Assembly: GCA_963663905.2 (NCBI GenBank)
Contig: OY760657.1
Location: 1,922,001 to 1,986,000, forward strand
DNA length: 64,000 nucleotides
From: Saccharicrinis sp963663905
GTDB taxonomy: Bacteria > Bacteroidota > Bacteroidia > Bacteroidales > Marinilabiliaceae
Direction: 5' to 3'
A program made the position numbers and the translations under genes. Under the pieces are notes generated by a model. It was not told the origin of the DNA. It searched no databases and saw only the letters and a list, made by a program, of their open reading frames with translations. This document shows, piece by piece, positions 53,615-63,040 of the stretch (its first letter is position 1; each line of letters opens with the position of its first letter).

Positions 53615-55891
53615 TTATAATTCCATTTTAACCAACAAAACTTTAGCAAAAGCCTTTGAGAATGATTTCTCACCAACAGATTTGAATAAGCATATTAATT
53701 CAGTTTCTGTTATTTCTGAAATAACACCTGTTCCATATTTTTTGTGCTTTACAGAATCACCAATTTGCCATTCATCCGATATTTGATTGTTAGCAGTCGT
53801 TTCATTCTGGTCTCCAGTTGTTTTTCTGTTTAATAAAGAATCAGGTATCACATTCAGAAAATAGGAAGGTTCTGCTTCTGTATTTCTTGTTGTAGGTTGA
53901 GTATGCCAGCCTATTTCAACATGGTTTTTACCTCGAGTTATGGCCACAAACAATAATCGTTTTTCTTCTTTTAAATTCTGGCTTCCTTTTTGGTGTTGGG
54001 AGAGTGGAATAATACCAGTGTTTGCTCCTGCAATATAAACACGATCAAACTCAAGACCTTTAGATGCGTGTATAGTTAATAAATGTACTCCATTCCCTTT
54101 TTCTTTAATCCTACCGTTGATGTGAAATGAGCCTTCCAGTACAACTTGTCCAATAGCAACTTTTAAGGCTGAAATACGATCGAGCCAACTCTGGTTGTTT
54201 ATGAATAAAAGTAATTGTTCCCAAGCCTGACTTAAGCTATTTGTATAGTCCTGATGATGAACTGACGTTGGTTTTAATATGTTTTTAAGATTTAAAAAGT
54301 CGAGTAATGCTTTAAATTCAATATCAGAAGAGCTTATAAATTCTGATGTAAACTTTTTAATTTGTTGTAACAAAGTAATATGATCAGTAGAAGGATTTTT
54401 TCTTTTTGTAATATGTTGACAAACTATATCTAATGCAGTAATACTTTGTTCTCTTTTATTTAATGCCTGAATAATGCTTTTATTGCGTTTCATTATACCA
54501 AAAGTATTGTCAAATATCAGTGCCAGGCAAGCATCATCATCATCTGCATTAATACATACTTTTAATACTTTAAGAAAATAGTTTTGTACAGGATTATCAT
54601 GGAGTTCGTCCTTTTTAACCAATTGATAGGGTATATCAGATTGTTTTAATACTGTTTCAACTATTTTAATTTGTTGATGTGTTCTGAATAGTATTGCAAT
54701 AGTATCTAACGAGATGTTTTCATTTTTTAGGGAAAGCAACTTTTCTTTAAGATAAAAAGCTTCTTGCTGATCATCAAAATGGCGTACCAAATTAATAGGT
54801 GGTCCACTATGACGAGTTGCAATTAGAGATCCATTATTTTCATACAAAAGACTTTCTGCTGCAGATAATATATTTTCTGTGCTTCGATAGTTTTGTGGTA
54901 ATTCCATCCATATGGCATTCCATTTCTTTTGTATTTCCTGAAAAATATTTTCTTTACTGCCTCTCCATCCGTAGATACTTTGGTTTTGATCACCTACAAC
55001 GAATAATGCTGTGCTTTCACCTTTTATATTTTCAATTAAAGTAAGTTGGTCTTCGTTACAATCCTGAAACTCATCAACAATAATCCAATCAGGGGAATTC
55101 AACTGATTTTGATTTAATAATTTATTAGATAGCTCAATTAAATCATCAAAATCCATGCTGTTGGTAGTCCTCTTTTCTTTTTCTGCTATTTCTACCATTA
55201 ACTTAAAATCATCTTCAGTTTTCATATTTCCCATTATGATTTCTTTAGATGCTTTATAGTTTTTCCAACGTTTATTAAGCTGATTGATATACTTAATTGT
55301 TAGGTTGTTCTGGATAATCACACGTTCCAGGAATTCTTGTTTTTCCTGTTCATCCATAACCTGAAAACCAGGTTTGAAACCCAGTTCGATTAAATTTGCA
55401 TGTTCATTCAATATTTGTCTTGCTATGGAATGAAAAGTGCCAAAATATTTGAGTTGATCATTAATCAGAGTTACATTTTCTCCAAGATAAGCCGTAATTC
55501 GTTCTTTTATTTCTCTGGCTGCTTTATTTGTAAATGTAAGTACAACCATTTTATTAAAAGGTACTTTTAATACGAAATATAGATAAAAGACTTTTGCAAT
55601 TAGAACTGTGGTTTTACCACTACCCACCATCGCAGAAAGAATTGTATTTTTAGATGGGGTAAATACTGCATGGCGCTGGTGTTTATTTAGCCTTTCAAAG
55701 GTGAAACCAAGTTTCGAATCAATGTTTTTAATATTTTCTATTTCATGGTGATAATCTGAAACCGGTTGGTTTATATTAGGTTTATCTTGCTGTTGAATTG
55801 CGCGACCTTCTGCTTCAAATGCATTAAATATGTTTTCCAGTTTATTTGTATCTGAATTTTTAAGTTTTGAACGAAGGTGCTTGTAACTCAT
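53615..55891 (-). CDS. UvrD/PcrA-like ATP-dependent DNA helicase
   Basis: 758 residues from ATG 55891; the frame extends back to a TTG at 55921. Superfamily 1A motifs: AMVGSGKTTVLIAK (Walker A, about 87-100), LTFTNKAAREIKERI, WIIVDEFQDCN (Walker B), GDQNQSIYGWRGS, LPQNYRST, and LLTIHASKGLEFDRVY with LLFVAITRGKNHV. The C-terminal 50 residues (IGDSVKHKKYGTGVI) look like the small UvrD/PcrA tail domain. The sequence is diverged from the canonical UvrD, so a specialised role is likely. The first 60 residues, before the helicase core, are not recognised. Confidence 0.88.
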   Translation of the reverse strand: MSYKHLRSKLKNSDTNKLENIFNAFEAEGRAIQQQDKPNINQPVSDYHHEIENIKNIDSKLGFTFERLNKHQRHAVFTPSKNTILSAMVGSGKTTVLIAKVFYLYFVLKVPFNKMVVLTFTNKAAREIKERITAYLGENVTLINDQLKYFGTFHSIARQILNEHANLIELGFKPGFQVMDEQEKQEFLERVIIQNNLTIKYINQLNKRWKNYKASKEIIMGNMKTEDDFKLMVEIAEKEKRTTNSMDFDDLIELSNKLLNQNQLNSPDWIIVDEFQDCNEDQLTLIENIKGESTALFVVGDQNQSIYGWRGSKENIFQEIQKKWNAIWMELPQNYRSTENILSAAESLLYENNGSLIATRHSGPPINLVRHFDDQQEAFYLKEKLLSLKNENISLDTIAILFRTHQQIKIVETVLKQSDIPYQLVKKDELHDNPVQNYFLKVLKVCINADDDDACLALIFDNTFGIMKRNKSIIQALNKREQSITALDIVCQHITKRKNPSTDHITLLQQIKKFTSEFISSSDIEFKALLDFLNLKNILKPTSVHHQDYTNSLSQAWEQLLLFINNQSWLDRISALKVAIGQVVLEGSFHINGRIKEKGNGVHLLTIHASKGLEFDRVYIAGANTGIIPLSQHQKGSQNLKEEKRLLFVAITRGKNHVEIGWHTQPTTRNTEAEPSYFLNVIPDSLLNRKTTGDQNETTANNQISDEWQIGDSVKHKKYGTGVISEITETELICLFKSVGEKSFSKAFAKVLLVKMEL

Positions 55892-56183
55892 TATACCCTT
55901 TAAATAAAAATAGGAAAGCAAATTTATCCGAATAATTTGTCAATAAAAAATGAACTTTAAATAAACATTAAAAAGGATTGTCAGTTTATTGAAATTAAGG
56001 AAATTAGATCGGGTTTTTTATAACTTTTTTTCTTAAATTTCGTATACATTATAAAACAGGTATTCTATTATGGAGAAAGAGCTAAAGTAACCTGATTACA
56101 CGGTTGTTTCTACTAAAAGTTTAAGGGTAATTCCGGGTAATACAGGTGTTGATTTTAATATATGTATTTTCCAGAGTAATGAA

Positions 56184-56216
56184 ACACCTAAAATATTTAA
56201 TACTAAATATTGGTGT
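56184..56216. promoter_or_regulatory. Hairpin in the leader of the TonB-like gene
   Basis: aatattta/taaatatt plus acacc/ggtgt form a bulged stem 31 bp before the ATG. The rest of the 325-bp spacer 55922-56246 holds nothing recognisable. Confidence 0.4.
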
Positions 56217-56246
56217 TCCATCTGATAATTATAAAATAATAAACAG

Positions 56247-56963
56247 ATGAAAGCCCGAAAAACCATACATGCAGATTTAGAGCATAAAAAATCTCTATTT
56301 TTTGAACTTGGCTTAGTCATAAGTTTTGCTCTTGTATTGTTCTCAATGGAATTCAATTTTAAGGAAAAAGCTTCAGATGTTATTGTTTCCGATTATGTTG
56401 TAATAACAGAAGAAGAAATGGTGCCTATTACCAGACAGGAAGAAACTGTAGCTCCACCACCACCATCTCCAATAAAAACATATGACGTTATTAATATTGT
56501 TGAAAATGATATTGAAATAGAGGAAGAGCTTGAAATATTGGATACTGAAACAGATCAGGATGAGATGGTAGAGGTTGTGGAAGAAATTAATATTGAAATG
56601 GAAGAGGAAGAAGCATTGGATGCTCCAATTTTCATGGTAGTAGAAGAGATGCCTATTTTTCGACCTGATATTTGTAAAACTACCATTGAAGGTCAGCTGG
56701 AATTAATGCGATATATTGCCTCAGCAATAAGATACCCTGTTATTGCTGCTGAAAATGGCATACAGGGAAGAGTATATGTTTCATTTGTAGTTTCTCCTAA
56801 AGGAAAAGTTACAAATGTTGAAGTTACAAGAGGTGTATCTAAAGCACTTGATGAAGAAGCTGTTAGAGTTGTTGCTGAGTTACCAGCATTTTCACCGGGT
56901 AAACAACGAGGAAAACCGGTAAGGGTTAGATATTCTGTTCCAATAAACTTTGTTCTTAGATAG
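56247..56963 (+). CDS. TonB-family energy transducer
   Basis: A 238-residue TonB protein: cytoplasmic start, one membrane helix (about 18-35), a PPPPS stretch and then a strongly acidic linker (about 85-130, many Glu and Asp) instead of the usual Pro/Lys-rich rod, and a TonB C-terminal domain (about 150-238) with YPVIAAENGIQGRVYVSFVV and GKPVRVRYSVPINF. TonB passes the proton-motive force from ExbBD to outer-membrane receptors. No exbB/exbD is adjacent. Confidence 0.9.
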   Translation: MKARKTIHADLEHKKSLFFELGLVISFALVLFSMEFNFKEKASDVIVSDYVVITEEEMVPITRQEETVAPPPPSPIKTYDVINIVENDIEIEEELEILDTETDQDEMVEVVEEINIEMEEEEALDAPIFMVVEEMPIFRPDICKTTIEGQLELMRYIASAIRYPVIAAENGIQGRVYVSFVVSPKGKVTNVEVTRGVSKALDEEAVRVVAELPAFSPGKQRGKPVRVRYSVPINFVLR

Positions 56964-56994
56964 ATTCTACAATAAGCCTCGGATGAGTATTTTA

Positions 56995-58338
56995 CTATTC
57001 TAAAGGATGTTTTATTACGCCCTTATTTTTCCATCTTCCACTTAAATAATATATTAATGAACCAATCATACCTACACACCAACCTGCAGGGATAGCCCAC
57101 CAAATACCATTTACTCCAAAGCTGTCAGAGAACACAATAGCCAACGGTATACGAATTAACCACAAGCTAAAAAGAGATATAAACATTGGTATTAATGTAG
57201 CTCCTGCACCTCTTAAAACGCCGTGCAGAATAAACATTGTAGAAAAAATAAGGTAAAAGGAACTAACGATAACAAGGTAATTTTTACCATGCATGATTAC
57301 ATTCTCGCTATCGGAAAATAGTCTCATTAAATTATCTGAGAATAAATATGCAATTACCATCACAAGAAAAGAAATAGACCAGGCCATAAATAAGGAAGCC
57401 CATACACCTTTCTTTATTCTATCTATTCTATTTGCACCCAAATTCTGGCCAACAAATGCAGATAGAGCAGAGGCCAGGTTTAACGCAGGTAGAGCAGCTA
57501 AAGAGTCTATTCTTCCGGCTGCAGTAAATGCTGCTAAAACATCAGAATCAAAGTTGTTTACAATTCTTATTAAAGCCATAATTCCTAATGCAACGAACGA
57601 TTGTTGAAATGCTGTAGGTAAGCCTATTTTTATGTTTTGTCTGAAAATTTTAGTGTTAAATACCCATTTCTTTAAATTGAAAGAGATAATATGTTGATGC
57701 TTTTGTAAATATACAATGGCTCTGCCAAATGCAATGAATTGCGATATAACAGTAGCAAAAGCCACACCTTTAATTCCCCATTTAAAGACTACAACAAACA
57801 GAATATCGAGTATAATATTCATAATTGTAGAAAAAATCAGAAAACGAAGAGGTGTTTTAGAATCGCCTAGTCCTCTAAGAATAGAAGTAGTCCCATTAAA
57901 GCCAAAAAAGGCAATCATACCTGTCATGTAAACAGTGAAATACTCAACCGACTGAGGTAAAATATCATCACCTACATTTAACAATTGGAATATTTCTCTA
58001 TTGAAGAATATCCCAATAAACATGATCACAAAACTGGCAAAAAATAAGAATATGTAAATGGTTGTGATGGCCTGCTTTACTTCCTGCATTTTTTTTGCAC
58101 CAAAGTATTGAGATATAACAATGGTTGCGCCACTGCCAATACCAATTACAAAGGCAATTAAAGTATAGAATAAAGGAAAAGATGCACCAACTGCAGCTAA
58201 TGCTTCATCACCTAAAAAACGACCTACAATAATGCTGTCAATAACATTATATAGTTGTTGAAACAAATTACCCAGCACCATAGGTAGTGCAAAGTTAAAT
58301 ATCAATTTTGCTTCATTTCCTGTTGTAAGGTCTTTCAT
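56995..58338 (-). CDS. MATE-family multidrug exporter
   Basis: A 447-residue membrane protein with about 12 helices in two related halves. N-terminal signature NLFQQLYNVIDSIIVGRFLGDEALAAVG (starting about 24) and later FNGTTSILRGLGDSKTPL and FILHGVLRGAGATLIPM correspond to the two conserved MATE loops. Exports cationic drugs or metabolites by Na+ or H+ antiport; the substrate is unknown. It is convergent with the TonB-like gene. Confidence 0.92.
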   Translation of the reverse strand: MKDLTTGNEAKLIFNFALPMVLGNLFQQLYNVIDSIIVGRFLGDEALAAVGASFPLFYTLIAFVIGIGSGATIVISQYFGAKKMQEVKQAITTIYIFLFFASFVIMFIGIFFNREIFQLLNVGDDILPQSVEYFTVYMTGMIAFFGFNGTTSILRGLGDSKTPLRFLIFSTIMNIILDILFVVVFKWGIKGVAFATVISQFIAFGRAIVYLQKHQHIISFNLKKWVFNTKIFRQNIKIGLPTAFQQSFVALGIMALIRIVNNFDSDVLAAFTAAGRIDSLAALPALNLASALSAFVGQNLGANRIDRIKKGVWASLFMAWSISFLVMVIAYLFSDNLMRLFSDSENVIMHGKNYLVIVSSFYLIFSTMFILHGVLRGAGATLIPMFISLFSLWLIRIPLAIVFSDSFGVNGIWWAIPAGWCVGMIGSLIYYLSGRWKNKGVIKHPLE

Positions 58339-58430
58339 TCACTCTAATTAAATACATTATAAAACCACTATTATAAAATAATGTTTTCGTTTAGTAAGGC
58401 ACAAAGCAACACAATAATTCATGAATAATC

Positions 58431-58464
58431 AAAAAACGCCTTTACTATTTGTAAAGGCGTTTTT
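58431..58464 (-). terminator. Terminator after the nucleobase permease gene
   Basis: aaaaacgcctttac (58432-58445) pairs perfectly with gtaaaggcgttttt (58451-58464) around tattt. Read on the minus strand it ends the permease/channel operon before the MATE gene. Confidence 0.9.
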
Positions 58465-58509
58465 GTTTTTAAAATATAGATTATTTATAATCAAATATTA
58501 ATGTGGTGT

Positions 58510-59802
58510 TTACATCAGGAATTTTAAAATAAACAGTACCGCTAAGAAATAGCTTACAATTGAAATCTCTTTATATCTTCCTGATAATAATTTTAATATT
58601 ACAAAAGCCAACATACCAAATACAATACCTTCTGCAATACTATAGGCCAATGGCATCATAATAACAGTTAAAAATACAGGTATTGATTCTGTATAATCTT
58701 CAAGATCTACTTTCAATATAGGTGATAACATAAAAGAACCCACTATAATTAAAGCAGGTGCAGTAGCTGCATCAGGAACCATTAAAAACAATGGAGATAA
58801 GAACAATGCAATAAAGAACATACCTGCGACGGTTAGTGATGTTAATCCTGTTCTACCTCCTTCGGCTACTCCGGACGCACTCTCAACATAAGTTGTAACC
58901 GTTGAAGTACCTAGAGCAGCACCCACTGTTGTTCCGATAGCATCAGCAAATAAAGCCTGTTTTACTCTTGGAAGTTTACCATCTTTATCTAACATATTTG
59001 CTTTTGAAGAAACCCCAATTAGTGTACCTACTGTGTCAAACATATCCACAAATAAGAAAGTAAAAAGTACAACTAACATTTTCATAGAGAAGATCTCATG
59101 GAAATCAAACTGAAATGCAATAGAACTAATACTAGGAGGTGTTGAAATAATTGAGGTATCAGGTAATTTAGTTACACCTAATGGAATACCTAAAACTGTA
59201 GCTGCAAAAATTCCAATTAGAAGTGCTCCTTTAACTTTTAATGCTAATAATACACCAATAATAACCAAACCAAATGCCATAATTAGTACCGTAGGTTCCT
59301 TCATACTACCTAATCCCACAAGTACTGCATCATTATTTACAATTAATCCGGCATGTTGCATACCTATAAAAGCAATAAATAAACCAATACCTGCAGATAT
59401 GGCATGTTTCATATTAGTAGGAATTGAGTTAACTATTAATTCTCGGATATTAAATACTGTAAGAACTAAAAATATGATCCCTTCTAAGAATACTGCTGTT
59501 AAAGCAAATTGCCAGCTACAATTCATTCCTATACATACCGAGAATGCAAAAAAAGCATTTAATCCCATTCCCGGAGCTAAAGCAAAAGGTAATTTTGCCC
59601 AAAGAGCCATTACTAAAGTACCAACTATCGCAGATATAGCAGTAGCTGAAAATACAGCATTTACATCCATGCCTGTTTTAGATAAAATATCCGGATTAAC
59701 AGCAAGGATATATGCCATTGTCATAAAAGTGGTAATCCCAGCAATAACTTCTGTTTTTACCGTAGTTTTATTTTCTTTTAGTTTGAAGAATTTTTCTAAC
59801 AT
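58510..59802 (-). CDS. NCS2-type purine/nucleobase permease (AzgA-like)
   Basis: A 430-residue transporter with 12-14 helices. ITTFMTMAYILAVNPDILS (about 24-42), PGMGLNAFFAFSVC (about 77-90) and the ADAIGTTVGAALGTSTVTTYVESASGVAEGGRTGLT region are the hallmarks of the AzgA/PbuG subfamily, which imports hypoxanthine, guanine or adenine with protons. It follows a Tsx-like outer-membrane channel gene with a gap of 10 bp, giving a two-step uptake route. No riboswitch was recognised upstream. Confidence 0.92.
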   Translation of the reverse strand: MLEKFFKLKENKTTVKTEVIAGITTFMTMAYILAVNPDILSKTGMDVNAVFSATAISAIVGTLVMALWAKLPFALAPGMGLNAFFAFSVCIGMNCSWQFALTAVFLEGIIFLVLTVFNIRELIVNSIPTNMKHAISAGIGLFIAFIGMQHAGLIVNNDAVLVGLGSMKEPTVLIMAFGLVIIGVLLALKVKGALLIGIFAATVLGIPLGVTKLPDTSIISTPPSISSIAFQFDFHEIFSMKMLVVLFTFLFVDMFDTVGTLIGVSSKANMLDKDGKLPRVKQALFADAIGTTVGAALGTSTVTTYVESASGVAEGGRTGLTSLTVAGMFFIALFLSPLFLMVPDAATAPALIIVGSFMLSPILKVDLEDYTESIPVFLTVIMMPLAYSIAEGIVFGMLAFVILKLLSGRYKEISIVSYFLAVLFILKFLM

Positions 59803-59812
59803 ATCTTAAAAT

Positions 59813-60514
59813 TTAGAAAGTCCATTTGACTGCTAATGTAGGATTAACAACAAAATCATTATCAACGAAATTACTGCTCATCTCAATTTCTCCACCAAAT
59901 GAGAAGTTTGGACAGGCATTATACCATAATTGAGGTTCTGTAAGGAATACATATTTTTTGTCTCCAAAATAAGTATCTTGTCTCCAGAAATCTGCAAATC
60001 CTGTCACAGAAAGTTTTCTATCCCAAAAGTGAAGTCCCCAAACAGCTGTTAATTGAAATCCCGAAAGGTTTTCAGTTGTATAATCATCATTTATTTTTCC
60101 ATCTTTAATATGCTTATAGTTGGCTTGTAGTGTTAATACTTTTGAGAAATCAGCATTATTAAGAGTGTATTGAGCACCAATTAACCACGAGTTATTGATT
60201 GGTCCAAAATATGCACCTCCACTGTTAAATTCAACTCTAGGTTCAAGTTTTTGAGTTTCATTCCATTTGAAGCTTCGAGCTATTTCCCAGTAGGCTAAAG
60301 AGAATCCATTATCTGTGTTACGATCATCTTCGTTACTAAAGTCCATATCTACAAAGAAAAATGTACTACCATATTTATCTGGCTTAAACATTTCTAATGT
60401 AGTGGTAATCAATTTTCGTTCTTCACCAAAATCATAATGTACCTGAAGATTTTGAGCTGTGCTTAATTTTCCTAAGAAAATCAATAATACACTAAGTAAA
60501 ACTAATTTTTTCAT
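59813..60514 (-). CDS. DUF5020 family outer-membrane channel, Tsx-like
   Basis: A 233-residue protein with a signal peptide (1-20, ending STAQ) and barrel-type strands; NLQVHYDFG at the start of the mature protein, GGAYFGPINNSWLIGAQY, WGLHFWDRKLSVTGFADFW and the final NPTLAVKWTF fit DUF5020, a Bacteroidota group related to the nucleoside channel Tsx. With the permease gene 10 bp downstream, it probably admits nucleosides or nucleobases through the outer membrane. Confidence 0.85.
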   Translation of the reverse strand: MKKLVLLSVLLIFLGKLSTAQNLQVHYDFGEERKLITTTLEMFKPDKYGSTFFFVDMDFSNEDDRNTDNGFSLAYWEIARSFKWNETQKLEPRVEFNSGGAYFGPINNSWLIGAQYTLNNADFSKVLTLQANYKHIKDGKINDDYTTENLSGFQLTAVWGLHFWDRKLSVTGFADFWRQDTYFGDKKYVFLTEPQLWYNACPNFSFGGEIEMSSNFVDNDFVVNPTLAVKWTF

Positions 60515-60842
60515 GTGTCTAAATTTTGTTTTTAATTGTCACATGGAACAAACCATAATAGTTATTTTTCTGTGTAAGAAAATTCTTTAAATGGTTCGTT
60601 TCCTACGTTTTCTTCTTTTGTTAAATGTGATTATTTAGGAATTAATTATTTATCTATTAATATAATACAATTATATTATAGTTAAATATCATTTCCCGTG
60701 AATCATTAAATATGCGTTTTCATTTGAGTAATTAAGGGCACAAAAATAGAATTTTTTATAATGGAGATAAAAAAAAGAATAAGAACTTACTTTTTTTATA
60801 AAAGGTATGATAATTGATTAAGGCCTCAGACTAATTTTAATA
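60515..60842. other. Intergenic region between divergent genes
   Basis: AT-rich leader of the DUF5020 gene on the minus strand. No purine-riboswitch core, tRNA or long hairpin was recognised. Confidence 0.35.
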
Positions 60843-60871
60843 TTTGTCCGAAACATTTTTTTCTATCTTTG
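60843..60871 (+). promoter_or_regulatory. Complete Bacteroidota promoter, leaderless transcript predicted
   Basis: -33 box TTTG (60843-60846), 17-bp spacer, -7 box TATCTTTG (60864-60871). The first ATG of the porin gene is only 3 bp after the -7 box, so the transcript should start at or next to the start codon. Confidence 0.65.
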
Positions 60872-60874
60872 CCG

Positions 60875-62950
60875 ATGATGAGAACAAAATTACATTATAT
60901 AATATTTTGCTTATTTATAAGCACATTAGTTGCAGCTCAACCAGGAGGAGAAGGGAGACCTGATAATATGCCTCAAAGGGGAGAACAGATGCAGCAGAAC
61001 CAGTTAAAAAAGGATACTATAATCAATTTACAAGACAGATTATGGTCTTGGAAAATGAAAGATGATTACACATTGATTGATACAATGGTTGTAGATACTA
61101 TTACATCAGGTTTTCAAAATTATGATCCAATTTATCGAAATAGTTTCTCTAATATAGATTTAGGTAATAAAGGAAGTGCTTACATAACGAATTTATTATC
61201 AAACAAATCATCTTTTAATGAATTCATCTTTATTAATTCATTGCAAAATCAGTTTGTTCAGCCTGAGGATATTCAGTATTTTAACACAAAGGTCCCTTAT
61301 ACTAATTTAACATATATAAATGCAGGTCCAAGTCGTAAATCAGAAGAGAACTTCACAGGTTTTTTCACACAAAACATTAATAAGGATTGGAACTTGGGGA
61401 TTCGATATAATTTAGTATCTACAATTGGTTTATATAATGCACAAAAAGTTGACAATCGTAATTTCAATTTGTATTCAAGTTATCATAGTCCCAAATATTC
61501 AATGCATGCTGTTATAACATATAATAGCATAGAGCATCTGGAAAATGGAGGACTGAATAATGATGATCCTACTTACATAACAGATTCTGAAAAAAGAAAA
61601 GAATATAAAAGGGCAGAGGACATTCCTGTAAAATATATGTCGGCTACTAATAAGATTAATAATTTTCAGATCTTTTATAACCATTCATTAGGTATAGGAA
61701 AAATAAATCTAAAAAGAGATCATAATGATTCTATAGATACAGAAATTGCTGATGTTGAAGATTATGAATTACCTGTAAGTACTGTATATCATACATTACA
61801 TGCGGGTAATTATAAACGTGTTTATAAAATTGATGAATTAGACACTTATCTGGATGATGATAATTTAATTCCGTTATATGATAATATTTATGCTGATACT
61901 TTACAAACACGAGACTCTACCTCGTATTCATTTTTAAAGAATACATTTCAAATTAGGTTTAATGAAGAGGCAAACTCATTATTTAAATTTGGTGTTCGTG
62001 CATTTTTAACAAATGAGATAAAATATTATAAATACCAGAAGTCCCCTACTAGTTATACAATTGATGAAGATTATGACTACGATATTCCAAATTACAGACA
62101 TAACGATACAACACTTGTAACAACAGCCGTTGGAGGACAGGTATTTAAAAATTTAGGAAAGAATTTCTGGTGGAATTTGGGAGGTAAGATATATGTTCAG
62201 GGTTATAGATTAGGAGATATAGATTTGCAGGGTAATATAAATTCCTTGTATAGGATTTTTAAAGATACGGCTGGTATTTATGGTAGAGGTAGAATTCTAT
62301 TAAAGAGTCCTGAATTACTGCAGGAAAATTATTATTCAAACCATTTTCAATGGGACAAAAGCTTTAAGCAGGAAAAATTGGTAAATATTGAAGTAGGATT
62401 AAAAATTCCAACCCGAAGGTTAAAATTATCATGGGAGTCAAAAGTATTTACAGATTATATGTATTGGAACAGTGAAGCTTTACCAGATCAAACATCTGAA
62501 GTTATAAGTGCTTTCCAGCTAACTTTAACTAAAGATTTCACCTTTGGTCCATTGCATAGTGACAATAAACTTGCCTACCAATTTACAAGTAATCAGGCCT
62601 ATTTGCCATTGCCTGAATTTGCCGGATATAGTTCCAATTATTTAAATTTTTATCTTGCCAAACGAGTACTTCAAATTCAGGTTGGCGTTGATGCAAAGTA
62701 TCATACAGAATATTATACTCCTGGATACATGCCTGCAACAGGACAATTTTACAACCAAAATGTAATCAAAGTCGGTAATTATCCATTTTTAGACGCTTTT
62801 GTAAATTTACATATTAAAAGAGCAAGAGTATTTATTAAGTTAGATCACTTTAATCAAAGTTTTATGGATAGAAATTACTTCCTGACTTTAGGTTATCCTC
62901 ATGCTCCAATGCGTGTAAAATGGGGTGTTTCATGGAATTTCTATGATTAA
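60875..62950 (+). CDS. Putative outer-membrane porin (Porin_10 family)
   Basis: About 691 residues from ATG 60875 (a second ATG follows directly). A signal peptide ends near VAAQPGG, then a Gln/Gly/Pro-rich stretch, and a long region of alternating strands: GFFTQNINKDWNLGIRYN, FNLYSSYHSPKYSMHAVITYN, and a terminal MRVKWGVSWNFYD. This matches the Bacteroidota putative porin family (Porin_10). Substrate unknown. The frame also reads upstream to a TTG inside the promoter, which is not a plausible start. Confidence 0.82.
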   Translation: MMRTKLHYIIFCLFISTLVAAQPGGEGRPDNMPQRGEQMQQNQLKKDTIINLQDRLWSWKMKDDYTLIDTMVVDTITSGFQNYDPIYRNSFSNIDLGNKGSAYITNLLSNKSSFNEFIFINSLQNQFVQPEDIQYFNTKVPYTNLTYINAGPSRKSEENFTGFFTQNINKDWNLGIRYNLVSTIGLYNAQKVDNRNFNLYSSYHSPKYSMHAVITYNSIEHLENGGLNNDDPTYITDSEKRKEYKRAEDIPVKYMSATNKINNFQIFYNHSLGIGKINLKRDHNDSIDTEIADVEDYELPVSTVYHTLHAGNYKRVYKIDELDTYLDDDNLIPLYDNIYADTLQTRDSTSYSFLKNTFQIRFNEEANSLFKFGVRAFLTNEIKYYKYQKSPTSYTIDEDYDYDIPNYRHNDTTLVTTAVGGQVFKNLGKNFWWNLGGKIYVQGYRLGDIDLQGNINSLYRIFKDTAGIYGRGRILLKSPELLQENYYSNHFQWDKSFKQEKLVNIEVGLKIPTRRLKLSWESKVFTDYMYWNSEALPDQTSEVISAFQLTLTKDFTFGPLHSDNKLAYQFTSNQAYLPLPEFAGYSSNYLNFYLAKRVLQIQVGVDAKYHTEYYTPGYMPATGQFYNQNVIKVGNYPFLDAFVNLHIKRARVFIKLDHFNQSFMDRNYFLTLGYPHAPMRVKWGVSWNFYD

Positions 62951-62985
62951 GAATTGTTCTAATTTAGCATACTCATCAAAGAACT

Positions 62986-63016
62986 TTTGCCGCAAAGTAT
63001 AAATGATATATCTTTG
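62986..63016 (+). promoter_or_regulatory. Bacteroidota promoter before the mltF-like gene
   Basis: -33 box TTTG (62986-62989), 19-bp spacer and -7 box TATCTTTG (63009-63016), 24 bp before the ATG at 63041. Confidence 0.65.
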
Positions 63017-63040
63017 TGAGCTAAAGTTAAATTCTTACTT

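Noticed and set aside
56096..56356. 86-residue minus-strand frame overlapping the TonB-like gene start
   Set aside because: Antisense to a clear TonB protein; no independent support.
60515..60842. Leader of the DUF5020/permease operon examined for a purine riboswitch
   Set aside because: No three-way-junction core with the conserved purine-riboswitch bases was found on the minus strand.
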